Shown piece after piece: positions 43,887 through 52,879 of a DNA stretch of 64,000 nucleotides. Made by a program: the position numbers and the translations under genes. Numbering within the stretch: the first letter of the stretch is position 1; each line of letters begins with the position of its first letter. A model generated the notes under the pieces. The model saw only the letters and a list, made by a program, of their open reading frames with translations, was not told the DNA's origin and did not search any database. This stretch comes from JAGVSR01 sp963778225 (GTDB lineage Bacteria > Pseudomonadota > Alphaproteobacteria > Rhizobiales > Hyphomicrobiaceae): NCBI GenBank assembly GCA_963778225.1, contig CAVZTR010000013.1:148067-212066 (forward strand). The letters are read 5' to 3'.

Positions 43887-44384
43887 ATGCAACGAGTCGA
43901 AGCCGATGCAGATGAGGGCGATTACGCCCGATTGGCTCCAGATGTACCGAAGCTGATCCGCGCAGTCTCTGACTGGGCTGCCGAGCGCCCGATCGTTGCC
44001 GAAGTCATTCTATTCGGCGATCGCCTGCGCGCCAGCCGTCAGAACCTTGCCCCCGTTCAGATTGCCGTCCGCTATGATGACCGCCGCATGGTGGATGGCT
44101 TCGATGACTGGATCGAACAACTGCGCACCAACTTCACCGATCTCAGCACGCGCCTTTCCGAACCCGTCACCGTCCTGACACCCGACTGCAAATCAGACTG
44201 GGACGTGGCAACGCGCGGCACCGAGATCCCCGCGTTCTCAACCGACAAAGTCCGGCTGGTTCTCCTCCAAACGGCTCGTCCGCCGTGCGCCGCCCCGGCA
44301 GCGCACCGACTTTCCCGATTGTGGCAGGCGCTCCACTGGACGTGGCCCTCAATGAGCGCCCCGCTTACGGCTGGCCGCCGCTGA
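43887..44384 (+). CDS. Hypothetical protein, weakly nucleotidyltransferase-like
   Basis: 165 residues with a good ribosome site (GTAGGGGA before ATG 43887). The segment IVAEVILFGDRLRASRQNLA followed by VQIAVRYD recalls the LFGSRARG...D-x-D motif of minimal nucleotidyltransferases, but GS is replaced by GD and the metal acids are not clear, so activity is unlikely. Its C-terminal 45 residues read less naturally than another frame over the same bases, which ends AYGWPPLSVF; a frameshift near 44270 is possible. Confidence 0.45.
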   Translation: MQRVEADADEGDYARLAPDVPKLIRAVSDWAAERPIVAEVILFGDRLRASRQNLAPVQIAVRYDDRRMVDGFDDWIEQLRTNFTDLSTRLSEPVTVLTPDCKSDWDVATRGTEIPAFSTDKVRLVLLQTARPPCAAPAAHRLSRLWQALHWTWPSMSAPLTAGRR

Positions 44385-44888
44385 GCGTTTTTTGATGTGA
44401 AGCAGGTCGTCCAAGCGCGCCTAAACGCTCGTCCAGCGCTTTTGATCCACAGGGCGTCTAATACTTTGGTACAAGACCAAGCCCGTCTCTTCTCCGCCCA
44501 CGCCTCCGCGGCTTGAAAGCCACACCCCGCAGTGTGCAACTGCGAAAGATTGCCTTCTGAGGTGTGCAGGCGAACATGTGCGACACTCTTAGTCCGTTGC
44601 GATTGCAGCAAACATTGAACCTACTGAGTGGCAATGACAGGCGCGGAGAATGCGGCTTTTAATGATCGGTTACGACCAATGCCGCGCAAAAACTGATCGC
44701 CCCAAAACATTTTTACCACAGTGGACTCTCTGCCATGCGTCAACGAGACCGCCGTCGTCCGGCATCATCATTTTTTCTTTGTTTCCCATCACCGCTGTGA
44801 CCCCCATACTCCGTCGCGTTGCTGAGCATCCGGTGCAAGCACAAGTCCGGAAATTTAAGCGATCGATCTTCAGCAGCGGAGCGGCACG
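44385..44888. other. Intergenic gap
   Basis: 504 bases with no convincing gene. It is noticeably more AT-rich than the flanks near 44680-44720. It should contain the promoter of the B12-binding protein gene. I looked for a cobalamin riboswitch, because of the downstream gene, and saw none of its conserved boxes. No tRNA or repeat. Confidence 0.35.
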
Positions 44889-45731
44889 GTGGGAAGCAGC
44901 AAGTCAGCAACCAAGATCGTGAGCGGATTGGATCCTGTTCGGACAGCCCCAACTCCTGCTGAAGACCGCCCTGCCCTGGCCCAACTGATCGAAAAGCACA
45001 TCATCCCCCGGTTGATTGACGACCACCAACCGGACACCTGTGCATTTCCCGCAATTCCCGCTCTCGACGATGACGTCGTCGCTTTCACCGATGCAACGTT
45101 GGCATTGGAAGCCTCCGTCGCCCTCGATCATTTCAACGAACTGATCGAGCGCGGCTTTGCCGTCGATGTTCTATTTGAACGGCTCCTCGTTCCCGCCGCA
45201 CTCCGGCTAGGCGAAATGTGGGAACGTGACGTGCGCGATTTTCTCGACGTGGCGCGCGGCATGGATCACATCCAGCAGATCATTCTTGCCCACTCTTCGA
45301 CATTCTGCACCGGCGGCAAGATCGCCGACACCTCGCATCGAATTCTGCTCATCACGCTCCCGCAAGAACGTCACCGGTTGGGCCTGTGTCTCGTCCGCGC
45401 GGATTTCTGGCGAGAAGGATGGGACGTCTGCTGCGGCGAACTCCAGTTCATGAACGACCTGGATAAGATGGTGAAAAGCACTCACTACGACGCCGTCGGC
45501 ATCTCGGCCGGCCGCGTCGGCGACGCCCCAATGCTTGCTCGTAGTCTGACCCGCGTTCGCAAGTCGTCGTTGAACCCTGACCTTGTGATCATAACCGGTG
45601 GCTACGCGTTTCAGCGCGATCCCCAACTCTCGTCAACGATCGGCGCCGATATTGCCGCCGCCACGGGTCGCGAAGCCGCCGCGAAACTCCGTCAGAGACT
45701 ACAGAACCGCGCCGCGGCGGCAGGCAAGTAA
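44889..45731 (+). CDS. B12-binding domain protein, AerR/PpaA-like
   Basis: 280 residues from a GTG start. A helical N-terminal region (about 75-145: DATLALEASVALDHFNELIE ... LGEMWERDVRDFLDVARGMD) precedes a Rossmann-type cobalamin-binding domain. The axial histidine motif, normally D-x-H-x-x-G, reads E-R-H-R-L-G in LPQERHRLGLCL; later strands are YDAVGISAG and PDLVIITGGYAF. AerR/PpaA proteins are light-sensing B12 antirepressors of photosynthesis genes; relatives in non-phototrophs have unknown partners. No photosynthesis gene lies nearby. Confidence 0.75.
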   Translation: MGSSKSATKIVSGLDPVRTAPTPAEDRPALAQLIEKHIIPRLIDDHQPDTCAFPAIPALDDDVVAFTDATLALEASVALDHFNELIERGFAVDVLFERLLVPAALRLGEMWERDVRDFLDVARGMDHIQQIILAHSSTFCTGGKIADTSHRILLITLPQERHRLGLCLVRADFWREGWDVCCGELQFMNDLDKMVKSTHYDAVGISAGRVGDAPMLARSLTRVRKSSLNPDLVIITGGYAFQRDPQLSSTIGADIAAATGREAAAKLRQRLQNRAAAAGK

Positions 45732-45754
45732 GCGCATCAGCATCGCGCTGATCC

Positions 45755-47377
45755 TTACCCGTGAAGTCCCGGAGCTTCCTGGCCCGTCCGCGCAACGTAT
45801 TCCGTATATCCGCCGCCGTAGCGGTGAATGCCATCGGGTGTCAATTCCAAGACGCGATTGGAAAGCGCGGCCAGAAAACGTCGGTCATGTGAGACGAACA
45901 ACATCGCCCCGTCGTAAGCCGCCAGTGCCGCAATCAACATTTCTTTGGTCGCAAGATCAAGATGGTTGGTCGGCTCGTCGAGAACGAGAAAATTCGGCGG
46001 ATCGAACAGGATCTGCGCCATTACGAGCCGCGCCTTCTCGCCTCCTGAAAGCACGCGGCACTTTTTCTCCACATCGTCCCCCGAGAAGCCGAAACAGCCG
46101 GCCAGCGTTCGCAATGATCCTTGATTGGCCTGCGGGAAATGATCTTCGAGTGACTGAAAAACCGTGCGCTCGCCATCAAGGACCTCCATCGCGTGCTGCG
46201 CGAAGTAGCCCATTTTTACACTCGCTCCGAGCGTCACGGTCCCTTCGTCGGCCGCCGTCGACCGAGTGACGAGCTTGAGCAACGTCGACTTGCCAGCCCC
46301 GTTGATCCCCATGACGCACCAGCGCTCTTTCCTGCGCACTTGGAAGTCCAATCCGTCATAGATCGTGCGTGTCCCGTAGCGCTTGTGAACGCCGCGCAAG
46401 GTCGCGACTTCTTCACCCGAGCGCGGCGCCGGCGGGATATCGAAAACAACGGTCTGGCGACGCTTCGGCGGCTCTACACGCTCGATCTTCTCCAAACTCT
46501 TCACCCGGCTCTGCACCTGTGCCGCATGCGACGCGCGCGCCTTGAAGCGTTCGATAAACCTCATCTCCTTCGCCAGCATCGCCTGCTGCCGCTCGAACTG
46601 GGCCTGCTGCTGACGCTCGGCCAGGCCACGCTGCTCGACGTAGAATTCGTATCCGCCTGAATAGGTCGTGAGTGCGCCGCCATCGATCTCGATGATTTTC
46701 TTTACAATGCGGTCCATGAACTCGCGATCGTGCGACGTCATCATGAGCGCGCCTTCGTAGCCCTTGAGGAAATGCTCCAGCCAGATCAGGCTTTCCAAAT
46801 CGAGATGGTTGCTCGGTTCGTCGAGGAGCATCACGTCAGGCCGCATCAGCAGAATGCGCGCGAGTGCAACGCGCATCTTCCAGCCGCCGGACAGCGCACC
46901 CACGTCACCGTCCATCATCTCCTGCGAAAAACTGAGCCCTGCCAGAACCTCGCGCGCCTTGCCTTCCAGCGCGTAACCGCCGAGATCCTCAAACTGCGCC
47001 TGCAGTTCGCCGTACCTCTCGATGAGGGCCTCCATCTCCGCGGCACGGCTCGGATCCGCCATCGCCGCCTCGAGGTCGGCAAGTTCAGCCGCCACATCGC
47101 TGACGGGTCCCGCCCCGTCCATCACCTCCGCAACGGCGCTGCGCCCTGACATCTCGCCCACGTCCTGGCTGAAGTAGCCGATTGTGATGCCGCGATCTGT
47201 CGAGACCTGGCCTTCGTCGGGCTGCTCCTCGCCGGTGATCAGCCGGAACAGCGTCGTCTTGCCGGCTCCGTTGGGACCCACGAGCCCCACCTTCTCCCCC
47301 CGATTGAGAACAGCCGATGCCTCGATGAAGACGATCTGGTGACCGTTCTGCTTGCCGATATTGTCGAGACGGATCAT
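45755..47377 (-). CDS. ABC-F family ATP-binding protein
   Basis: 540 residues with two ABC domains and no membrane segments. Walker A motifs GPNGAGKTT and GINGAGKST, signature motifs LSGGWKMRVAL and LSGGEKARLVM, Walker B LLDEPSNHLD and VLDEPTNHLD. The inter-domain linker has the helical QQQAQFERQQAMLAKE region. ABC-F proteins bind the ribosomal E site and relieve stalled translation; this one is closest in layout to YbiT/YheS-type housekeeping members, not a clear antibiotic-resistance type. Confidence 0.93.
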   Translation of the reverse strand: MIRLDNIGKQNGHQIVFIEASAVLNRGEKVGLVGPNGAGKTTLFRLITGEEQPDEGQVSTDRGITIGYFSQDVGEMSGRSAVAEVMDGAGPVSDVAAELADLEAAMADPSRAAEMEALIERYGELQAQFEDLGGYALEGKAREVLAGLSFSQEMMDGDVGALSGGWKMRVALARILLMRPDVMLLDEPSNHLDLESLIWLEHFLKGYEGALMMTSHDREFMDRIVKKIIEIDGGALTTYSGGYEFYVEQRGLAERQQQAQFERQQAMLAKEMRFIERFKARASHAAQVQSRVKSLEKIERVEPPKRRQTVVFDIPPAPRSGEEVATLRGVHKRYGTRTIYDGLDFQVRRKERWCVMGINGAGKSTLLKLVTRSTAADEGTVTLGASVKMGYFAQHAMEVLDGERTVFQSLEDHFPQANQGSLRTLAGCFGFSGDDVEKKCRVLSGGEKARLVMAQILFDPPNFLVLDEPTNHLDLATKEMLIAALAAYDGAMLFVSHDRRFLAALSNRVLELTPDGIHRYGGGYTEYVARTGQEAPGLHG

Positions 47378-47570
47378 GCCTGGGCTGCCCTATGAAGCGA
47401 GGCGCCCTTATGCCCGCCCACAGCCCCGCCGAAAAGCCCGTCCGGTGCCCCACTTCGACAGCACGCCGCGCGCTCGCCGAGGCCCACCAGCGACGGCTTG
47501 CCCGCCTTGAACACACCTGCTATACGCCCCGTCTCTCTGTAGCGGCCAGCTGCTACGGACAGAACGGTCT

Positions 47571-47644
47571 TGGGGGATCGTCTAATGGTAGGACTGCAGA
47601 CTCTGACTCTGCCTGTCTAGGTTCGAATCCTAGTCCCCCAGCCA
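47571..47644 (+). tRNA. tRNA-Gln (anticodon CUG)
   Basis: Acceptor arms TGGGGGA (47571-47577) and TCCCCCA (47634-47640) pair. The anticodon arm is GCAGA-CTCTGAC-TCTGC with anticodon CTG, the T arm is CTAGG-TTCGAAT-CCTAG, and CCA is encoded at 47642-47644. Accessory DNA begins directly downstream. Confidence 0.97.
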
Positions 47645-47850
47645 CCGTCTAACTCATTGATATCGCTGCATATTATGCCATTTCCGTAGGCGGAAATCTA
47701 GCGTCTTTTCCGGGCCTTGTCGACGTCAGTTTTCCGATCCCGTACGCCCCCCCCGTCTCTGCACGACGTTCGTCGGCTCTTTGCGCGTTTTATCTCTGTC
47801 GCCCTTTTTCGGCCGGTCAGACTCGCATCGTTTTCGCGACGTGGCAGACG
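47645..47850. other. tRNA-island junction
   Basis: 206 bases between the tRNA and the recombinase remnant. Contains a small perfect stem, ATTTCCG/CGGAAAT (47680-47686 and 47691-47697), which could terminate the tRNA transcript or be part of an attachment site. I found no second copy of the tRNA 3' end to the right that would mark attR. Confidence 0.35.
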
Positions 47851-49554
47851 CTATCGCGTCTCAATTCCGAGGGCTGCCCGCTGAAGCTGCCAGTCATGCG
47901 GCAGGTCTTTGCAGAGTGAGACGAGGCGTGCCGCTGTGAGCGCCTCAGGCTGGCGTCCTTCAAAGAGGTCTTTGACGATACCGGGCGCGAGATACGTGAG
48001 GCGCATGTGCGCTGACAGATAGTCCCGCTTGACGCCGAGCCGCTGCGCGAGTGCGTCGATGGTTGCATCGCGTCCCGACATCAAGGCATCGCGGGTCGCA
48101 TACGCATTTCTGAGCAGAGCGATCATCTGGCGATCAGGCTTGGCAGCACGACCGCCTCCAACAATCAGTCGAATGCCTTTGCCCGCGCGGCGCAGTCTGG
48201 CTTCGGCGCGGAGTTCAGTTGTGTCGAGCTGTTCTCCTGACAGATCTCGAGATGCTTCACCAATTAGGACTTTCGCGATCTCTTTTCGGTTGAGGCTGAC
48301 GACAACTTCATCAACACGGACACACACGCGCTCGACAATCGACCGGACGAGTTCGCGAATCTTGATCGACGGCAAGGCCGCCCAGCCGTGCGTGAGTTCG
48401 TCGGCCTTCTTGAGTGACGAGCGAAGCGTAGCTGCGTCGAGCCCAAAAATTGACAACGTCTCTGCCGACGTTTTGCTCCGAAGCAAAAAATGCACGAATC
48501 CGATCGAGGACCAGCGCCTCGACGTCGCCTGCCGGCACGCGCAAGCCTTTATCATGGTGAGTTCGCGTACTCGGTTATGAGGGCCGTCGACACATAGTAC
48601 CGGTAGCGCCGGCCCTTCTTGACCGCATGCGTCGGCGTCATGCGGTGTCCTTCGCCGTCCACGATCAGCCCGGCAAGCAGGCTCGGCTCTTCTGCAGTCG
48701 CGCCAAGCGCTCGGGCCTGTCGATTGCCGGCCAGCTTGTCTTGGACGAGTTTCCAGTAGCTCGGCCTCAACGATGGCTTCGTGCTGACCAGGGTAGACCT
48801 TCCCCTGATGTCCAATCTCGCCCCGGTAGATTGGATTCTGCAGCAAGGTGTAGAGCGCGCCGCGGGAAAAGCGGTTGCCACCCGCCAGGACGACCGCCGG
48901 CGCCTTGCCGGCGCTTACTTACGATACGCCAGCCCGGCAAGTTCCTCCGCGAGGATCCGGACCGAGCCGAGTTCCGCATAGCGCCGGAAGATCATGCGCA
49001 CCGTCTCGGCTTCGGCTTCATTGACGATCAGCTTGCGCTCCTTGACGTCATAGCCGAGCGGGACGTTGCCGCCCATCCACATGCCCTTGGCCTTCGACGC
49101 TGCGATCTTGTCGCGGATGCGTTCGCCCGCGATCTCGCGCTCGAACTGGGCAAACGAGAGCAGCATGTTGAGCGTGAGGCGGCCCATCGAGGTCGTCGTG
49201 TTGAACGATTGCGTCACAGACACGAACGAGGCGCCGTGAGAGTCCAGCACGTCGACGATCTTGGCGAAATCAGCGAGCGACCGCGTCAGCCGGTCGACCT
49301 TGTAGACGACCACGATCTGCACTTTGCCGGACGTGATGTCGGCGAGCAGCCGTTGCAGCGCAGGACGCTCCATGGTGCCGCCCGACAGCCCGCCGTCGTC
49401 ATAGAGATCTGGCAGGGCCGACCCAGCCGGCATGCTTCTGGCTAAGGATGTAGGCAGCGCAGGCCTCGCGTTGCGCATCGAGCGAGTTGAACTCCTTCTC
49501 GAGCCCTTCGTCGGAGGACTTGCGCGTGTAGATGGCGCAGGCGACGCGGTTCAT
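47851..49554 (-). pseudogene. Large serine recombinase, multiply frameshifted
   Basis: Site-specific recombinase of the Pin/large-serine class. From ATG 49554 the N-terminus reads MNRVACAIYTRKSSDEG with the catalytic serine, then breaks near 49430; the resolvase body (VVYKVDRLTRSLADFAKIVD, LLSFAQFEREIAGERIRDKI) runs to about 48915; the Recombinase domain follows in another frame (LLQNPIYRGEIGHQGKVYPG). Further breaks lie near 48757, 48548 and 48450, and the last part ends at 47851 with KDLPHDWQLQRAAL. About five indels in total. Position beside tRNA-Gln suggests it brought in the accessory region. Homopolymer errors cannot be excluded. Confidence 0.8.
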
Positions 49555-49746
49555 TCGAGCCGCCTCTGGAATTGCTGCAGTTGCTCGAGGATAGCTTCCA
49601 GCAGCGCGATCAGGCGATCGGACGATTACGCGGCCGCCGAGAGGTTCGGAGCGCCTGCCATCCGACGCGATGAGCGCCGCGTCCTTCAGTGCCGGTCAGA
49701 TCGGCAAAGCCTTCCGCGCCGCGTCGACCAGCGTTGCCTCAGCCAT
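49553..49746 (-). pseudogene. Small phage/island protein remnant
   Basis: From ATG 49746 (MAEATLVDAARKALPI, then a stop) through LKDAALIASDGRRSEPLGG in a second frame to LIALLEAILEQLQQFQRRLE ending at 49553, overlapping the recombinase start. The three pieces together look like one protein of about 65 residues of the kind found between DUF2924 and recombinase genes in Hyphomicrobiales islands. The reconstruction is mine and uncertain. Confidence 0.35.
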
Positions 49747-50185
49747 CGCGCGTGCTTCCAGTGAGGCCGAAGAACCGTGGCCCGGACCAGTGTGCGCCGG
49801 TGATCTCGCGCGCGACGACCGAGAGTGATCGGTATCGCTGGCCGCGCCACTCAACGCCGTCCGCGAGGACGAGGACCGTGTGCGTGAGCCCATGCCATTC
49901 GCGCACGAGCCGCGTCCCCGGCTTGAACGACGGCCGTGGCCGCGCTTCTTGGCCGGAGACGCTTCGCTGGGGGCGGAGGTCTGCAACTTGCGGAGAATGG
50001 ATTTCGAGAGGCCGCCAAACGCGCTCTCCTGCATCTTGTAGGTGATCCCGCGCAGCAGGATGTCGCGGCTCAGTCGCTTCGGCGGCTGCGTCTGATGAAG
50101 ACGCCGCCAATCCGCGCGCAATCGATGAGTGGGAGGCTTCCAGCCGCAACACCTCCGCCGCGATATCGACGGCTGGCTTTGCCAT
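49739..50185 (-). pseudogene. DUF2924 protein with two compensating frameshifts
   Basis: The start MAKPAVDIAAEVLRLEA (ATG 50185) and the end FKPGTRLVREWHGLTHTVLV ... GAHWSGPRFFGL lie in one frame. The middle (LRADWRRLHQTQPPKRLSRD ... GGLSKSILRKL) lies in another. Frame switches are near 50130 and 49935 and cancel out. Read together they give a normal DUF2924 protein, an uncharacterised family that travels with serine recombinases and DUF3489 in alphaproteobacterial islands. Confidence 0.65.
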
Positions 50186-50539
50186 GTCAGCGACCTCGCG
50201 CGGCGCCGCAATTCGGTATCGACGAACTTCACCCTCGGCCTTCGACGACGTCAGAGCGAGCCCCATCTTCTTCTTGACCGTGCCGGCGAGGAACCCGCGC
50301 ACGCTGTGCTGCTGCCAGCCGGTCGCCTCCATCATGTCCGGAATGCTCGCGCCCTCACGCCGGTTCAGGAGGTTCAGGAGCTGCGCATGCTTCGTGACGT
50401 GACCTTCAACGCGAGGCTGTACTGGAGGCGGCTCGAGCTTGCGCGCCTCGGTCTTGGCGGCGGCCGGAGCGCGCGTTGCCCGTCGCGCAACGGCCGCCCT
50501 GTCCGACTTGGCGGGTTTATCAATTGCCTTGGTGGTCAT
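50186..50539 (-). CDS. DUF3489 protein
   Basis: About 118 residues from ATG 50539, with GGAG upstream. A lysine/arginine/alanine-rich N-terminus is followed by HAQLLNLLNRREGASIPDMM and GWQQHSVRGFLAGTVKKKMG, a winged-helix-like DUF3489 domain likely to bind DNA. No stop separates it from the DUF2924 start in this frame; in the neighbouring frame a TGACATG overlap (50183-50189) would be the natural end, so a small indel near its 3' end is likely. Confidence 0.65.
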
Positions 50540-50877
50540 GGTTGGGCTCCGTTGGTTTAGGAGCGCCGCCATTGGCGCTCCGGGCTGCCCGCTTTCAGCG
50601 GTGCCACCACCCAAAGCCCCGCGTTCCGCGAGGCGAACCCAGTATCCTCGGTCGAGCCCTACCGGTGCCCGCCGTTACCGATACCAATGCGTCCTTCCGC
50701 GGCGAAGTCCAGTCGGGTCCGGGAGACCCGGACGGACTGCGATATTGCACACGGACTTTGCCAACGCTTAATCCCAGTAGCGGACACTGCGATAGCCCCG
50801 ACCCCAGGCAACTTGAGCATTCAACGGCACGTCTGCTGCTGATCACTCGACGAGATTGCGAGTGCCGCAACGCGTGC
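50540..50877. other. Intergenic gap
   Basis: 338 bases with no gene recognised. It should hold the DUF3489 promoter (leftward). One perfect hairpin, GTCCGGG-AGA-CCCGGAC, is at 50717-50733. Confidence 0.35.
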
Positions 50878-51245
50878 TCATAACCCGGTGCGGACATCCA
50901 GCGACGCAACTTTTCTCAGCGGGCTAGTGTTCACGTACGATTTCGTCCAACCAATTGCGTCAAGCTGCTTCTGCAAAGATAACTTGTCGAGCGCGGCGAA
51001 AGGGAGATGCGTGAAAATACTGATGCTCTGGTTGAGCATCCGATGGGTGTCGGCAAACGCTAGGTGCGTTCAGCTTCAGTGCCTTCAGCGGCGGAGGGGT
51101 TGGGCAACCCCCAATGCGCGGTCATAGGGTGCCCCGGCCAATAGGGACAGATCTCGTTGGCCGCGTTGTCACAGATAGTGAAAACAAAATCGAGTTGGGG
51201 TGCATTGGGCCCAGGGTTTTGTCTGCTTGTAGGCTGGTCGGCGTA
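50878..51245 (-). pseudogene. arsC: Arsenate reductase ArsC remnant (3' part)
   Basis: Minus-strand sequence reads APQLDFVFTICDNAANEICP and WPGHPMTAHWGLPNP, then TEAERT-stop, and continues in another frame as AFADTHRMLNQSISIFTHLP and ALDKLSLQKQLDAIG to a stop at 50878. These are the C-terminal two-thirds of a thioredoxin-type ArsC. Adding one C near 51063 (ACC-CTA-GCG) joins the frames. Upstream, KPWAQ-like sequence sits in yet another frame, and the N-terminal CX5R phosphate loop is not recognisable. No arsR or arsenite pump is nearby. Confidence 0.65.
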
Positions 51246-51380
51246 GCATTTGGGCTCACTGGGCCTGTCACAAAACCTTTTGAGCTGTTCGCAGTGTTGT
51301 CGTTCTGGCCCACGTTTGTGACAGTGGATTTTTCGTACGCTTGCCTTGCCATCTGCGCACAGCAGGCCAATTTTGTACGG

Positions 51381-51851
51381 ATGAAACCTTTGAAGCAAGT
51401 CGGTGCGCTTTGCGTTTGCGTTACCGATGACCAGAAGCCAGTTATCCTGCTTGTGACCTCACGAGATACCGGTCGGTGGGTCATCCCCAAGGGTTGGCCA
51501 ACAAAGCGTCTCAAAGCCCACGAGGCCGCCGCGCGGGAAGCTCTGGAGGAGGCTGGAGTTTCGGGGAAGATCGGTAAAAAGCCGATTGGGAGCTATGAGT
51601 ATCTGCGGCCGCATCAAAACGGCAATCAGCTCCACACGGTTTCAGTTTACTTGCTTGCTGTTCGGTCTTCGCTAGACCACTGGCCAGAGGAAGGACAGCG
51701 CGAACGAGCGTGGTTTTCGATTTCAACCGCAGTGCGTCGGGTTGCTGAGCCAGAACTGCGAAGCTTGATCAGACAGGTTGGCAAGATGGAAAATCATCAG
51801 AAGTGGAGCAGCGTCTCCGGTCTCCTGAAGGGGCGGCGGCGTAAAACCTGA
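51381..51851 (+). CDS. NUDIX hydrolase (diphosphoinositol-polyphosphate type)
   Basis: 156 residues from ATG 51381. Nudix box REALEEAGV is clear, with PKGWPTKRLKAHEAAA before it; the first glutamate of the classical box is replaced, as in the DIPP-like subgroup that handles diphosphoinositol polyphosphates or diadenosine polyphosphates. The upstream reading frame overlaps the arsC remnant and is not family sequence. Precedes a pyrophosphatase-like gene, hinting at a shared phosphate-ester role. Confidence 0.85.
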   Translation: MKPLKQVGALCVCVTDDQKPVILLVTSRDTGRWVIPKGWPTKRLKAHEAAAREALEEAGVSGKIGKKPIGSYEYLRPHQNGNQLHTVSVYLLAVRSSLDHWPEEGQRERAWFSISTAVRRVAEPELRSLIRQVGKMENHQKWSSVSGLLKGRRRKT

Positions 51852-51977
51852 GCAGTTTTCTGGAGGCATCGAAAGCCGATTTTTGAGTGTCCTCTTTGTG
51901 CACTGGATGATGCTCCTGAGATTGAGACTAGGACGGGCTGTAACAAGCGCGAGTGATTTTGACCTGCTGGTGGACCA

Positions 51978-52499
51978 ATGTTGAGTTTCACATCGCTTGA
52001 ACCCTTCGACAGAAACGGGCGTGTTCGTATGGTCGTCGAAACGCCGCGTGGGAGTTCAATCAAGTTTAAGTTCGACGAGGCACTTGGCGGCTTCACAGTG
52101 TCGAGAACCCTTGCTCTTGGCATTACGTATCCGTTCGATTGGGGGTTCATCCCAGGGACTATGAGCGACGACGGCGACGCTGTGGATGCGATGTGCCTCT
52201 CCCCACTGGCCACCTTTCCAGGCGCAGTACTTCCTTGTAGAGCCATCGCTGCATTACAAATTAATCAGAAAGGTATCGGTAGTCGCGTCAATAACCCCCG
52301 GGTGATCTTGGCGCCTGACTGGGACGGCGCTCGATCGTTGGGAAGTGACTTGGCTCTGGATGCCGGGGCGCGGTCGCAAATTGAACAGTTCTTCGTGAAT
52401 GCCACACTCTTCACCGACAAGGACGCAAGTGTGGGTGGGTGGCTCGACGCCGACAGCGCCGAGCGGCTCATTCGCAAGGCCGTATCGGCTCGAAATTAA
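51978..52499 (+). CDS. Family I inorganic pyrophosphatase-like protein
   Basis: 173 residues. ETPRGSSIKFKFDEALGGF and YPFDWGFIPGTMSDDGDAVD are the substrate and metal sites of family I pyrophosphatase. The metal motif D-x-D-P-x-D is changed to DGDAVDAM, keeping the acids but not the proline. C-terminal TLFTDKDASVGGWLDADSAE fits divergent members. Likely hydrolyses pyrophosphate, perhaps with altered specificity. 126 bases downstream of the NUDIX gene. Confidence 0.82.
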   Translation: MLSFTSLEPFDRNGRVRMVVETPRGSSIKFKFDEALGGFTVSRTLALGITYPFDWGFIPGTMSDDGDAVDAMCLSPLATFPGAVLPCRAIAALQINQKGIGSRVNNPRVILAPDWDGARSLGSDLALDAGARSQIEQFFVNATLFTDKDASVGGWLDADSAERLIRKAVSARN

Positions 52500-52523
52500 A
52501 CCAAGCAGCTGTGATCTGCATAC

Positions 52524-52832
52524 TCAGACATGGCTTGAAAGGTTGCCTGCAATCAACATGTGGACAGGTTGCGCCGCATGCCTCGCGGACAAATCCTTGC
52601 GCAATTTCAATAACCCATCGACGGGAACTGAGTCAAAGACAGGGAGTGCCTTCCGACTATGCTTGATAGGACGCATAATATTTAACCGGTCCGCGACATG
52701 AGTTGGGTCCCATTGAACTACCGCAGTCCAGCTTGTGGCCCTAAGCAGCAGTTCCCTCACCTGTGGAAATTCGACTGGTATTGAGCTGTAAGCCGTCATA
52801 CTGGCCGGGAAAGCAGAGCGATCATATTGCAT
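52524..52832 (-). CDS. Hypothetical open frame
   Basis: 102-codon frame starting MQYDRSAFPASMTAY. Composition is plausible for a protein (LLKLRKDLSARHAA) and NUDIX/pyrophosphatase genes often sit beside CHAD-domain genes, but I cannot establish that family here. No good ribosome site. May be non-coding or a fragment. Confidence 0.25.
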   Translation of the reverse strand: MQYDRSAFPASMTAYSSIPVEFPQVRELLLRATSWTAVVQWDPTHVADRLNIMRPIKHSRKALPVFDSVPVDGLLKLRKDLSARHAAQPVHMLIAGNLSSHV

Positions 52833-52879
52833 AGCTTCAAAGGCTCGATGCGCTCGGGGTGAAGCCGAACCTAAGGTGC

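Noticed and set aside
44385..44888. Cobalamin riboswitch before the B12-binding protein gene
   Set aside because: Conserved B12-box sequence not seen.
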